From NCBI RefSeq assembly GCF_900199545.1, contig NZ_LT962671.1, positions 251,499 through 315,498 on the forward strand: 64,000 nt of DNA, read 5' to 3'. Shown one piece after another: positions 63,836-64,000 of this stretch; within the stretch, counting starts at the first letter, position 1; each line of letters opens with the position of its first letter. The notes under the pieces were generated by a model. The model was not told the DNA's origin, searched no databases, and saw only the letters and a list, made by a program, of their open reading frames with translations. Both the position numbers and the translations under genes were made by a program. This DNA is from Raoultibacter massiliensis. Lineage in GTDB: Bacteria; Actinomycetota; Coriobacteriia; Coriobacteriales; Eggerthellaceae.

Positions 63836-64000
63836 TTAGTCGGTGAACTCCACGTATTCGATCTTCATCATATCGGCAAGAAGTTTCAGGTCTTTACGGT
63901 AGTCGCCGTATACCAAAGCGGTGTGGTCGCCGAATTCGTTTTGAGCCATGAAGGCGGCATCGCGGTCTTTGAGCGGGAAATAGGGACCCTCGGGGCATCC
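63836..64000 (-). CDS. Unrecognised protein, C-terminal 54 residues (cut by right edge)
   Basis: An open minus-strand frame enters from the right edge and ends with TAA at 63836. Visible residues include CPEGPYFPLKDRD, FGDHTALVYGDYRKD and LKLLADMMKIEYVEFTD. Soluble, with codon use like neighbouring genes. I do not recognise the family. The gene lies 115 bases upstream of the ACP-like gene on the same strand and could be in the same operon. Confidence 0.65.
   Translation of the reverse strand, partial: GCPEGPYFPLKDRDAAFMAQNEFGDHTALVYGDYRKDLKLLADMMKIEYVEFTD

Noticed and set aside
1..64000. tRNA, rRNA or riboswitch genes
   Set aside because: Intergenic gaps were read for cloverleaf ends, T-loop motifs and known riboswitch cores; none was found by eye. 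A covariance-model search would be decisive.

Overview
The window is high-GC actinobacterial DNA. Its gene set suggests a gut Coriobacteriia of the Eggerthellaceae (Eggerthella/Gordonibacter-like): lipoprotein-type Tat flavoproteins of the fumarate-reductase family, LuxR regulators whose N-terminal part is a polytopic membrane domain, soluble bis-MGD molybdenum enzymes with small ferredoxin partners, and AddAB-like rather than RecBCD recombination. The genus cannot be fixed from the sequence alone.

Positions 1 to about 10,530 are one end of an integrative conjugative element (ICE) inserted at the 3' end of guaA. Read from guaA leftwards it carries an XRE repressor on the + strand. It then has a minus-strand run of excisionase-like protein, tyrosine integrase, MobC-like relaxosome protein, replication-initiator-like protein with internal iterons, small HTH protein, PcfB/DUF3801 protein, VirD4 coupling ATPase, Maff2-like membrane peptide, PrgI, VirB4, and the start of a further transfer protein cut by the window edge. 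The element has three separate sets of repeated palindromic sites: TGATAC-N6-GTATCA around the repressor, TGGGACAA/TTGTCCCA in and near the transfer genes, and a cluster of CGTCATAG-like units inside the rep gene. The relaxase and the far attachment site are outside the window.

Positions 10,530 to 38,454 are chromosomal: guaA, an XRE/membrane protein, uppP, two flavoprotein/LuxR pairs, chorismate mutase with DAHP synthase, the PcrA helicase, a fused serine dehydratase, a CBS-containing family II pyrophosphatase, a LysR regulator, a PQ-loop-like protein, an AddB/AddA pair and an M20 peptidase. Positions 38,600 to 43,840 hold rpsL-rpsG-fusA-rpsJ-rplC-rplD-rplW. This run ends at a strong terminator right after rplW, where rplB would normally follow.

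Positions 44,090 to 64,000 are accessory metabolism. First come a 1366-residue double BadF-type activase fused to a CoA-dehydratase-related domain, two small zinc-ribbon proteins and an XRE protein. They are followed by the most interesting part of the window: LuxR, LuxR, Mo-enzyme 1, ferredoxin 1, MFS 1, MFS 2, Mo-enzyme 2, ferredoxin 2, LuxR. The two Mo enzymes are clearly diverged paralogues, whereas the two ferredoxin genes are identical base for base. The likely theme is inducible use of small aromatic or other gut metabolites as electron acceptors or transformation substrates, but no substrate can be read from the sequence. A divergent acyl-carrier-like protein and an unrecognised C-terminal fragment close the window.
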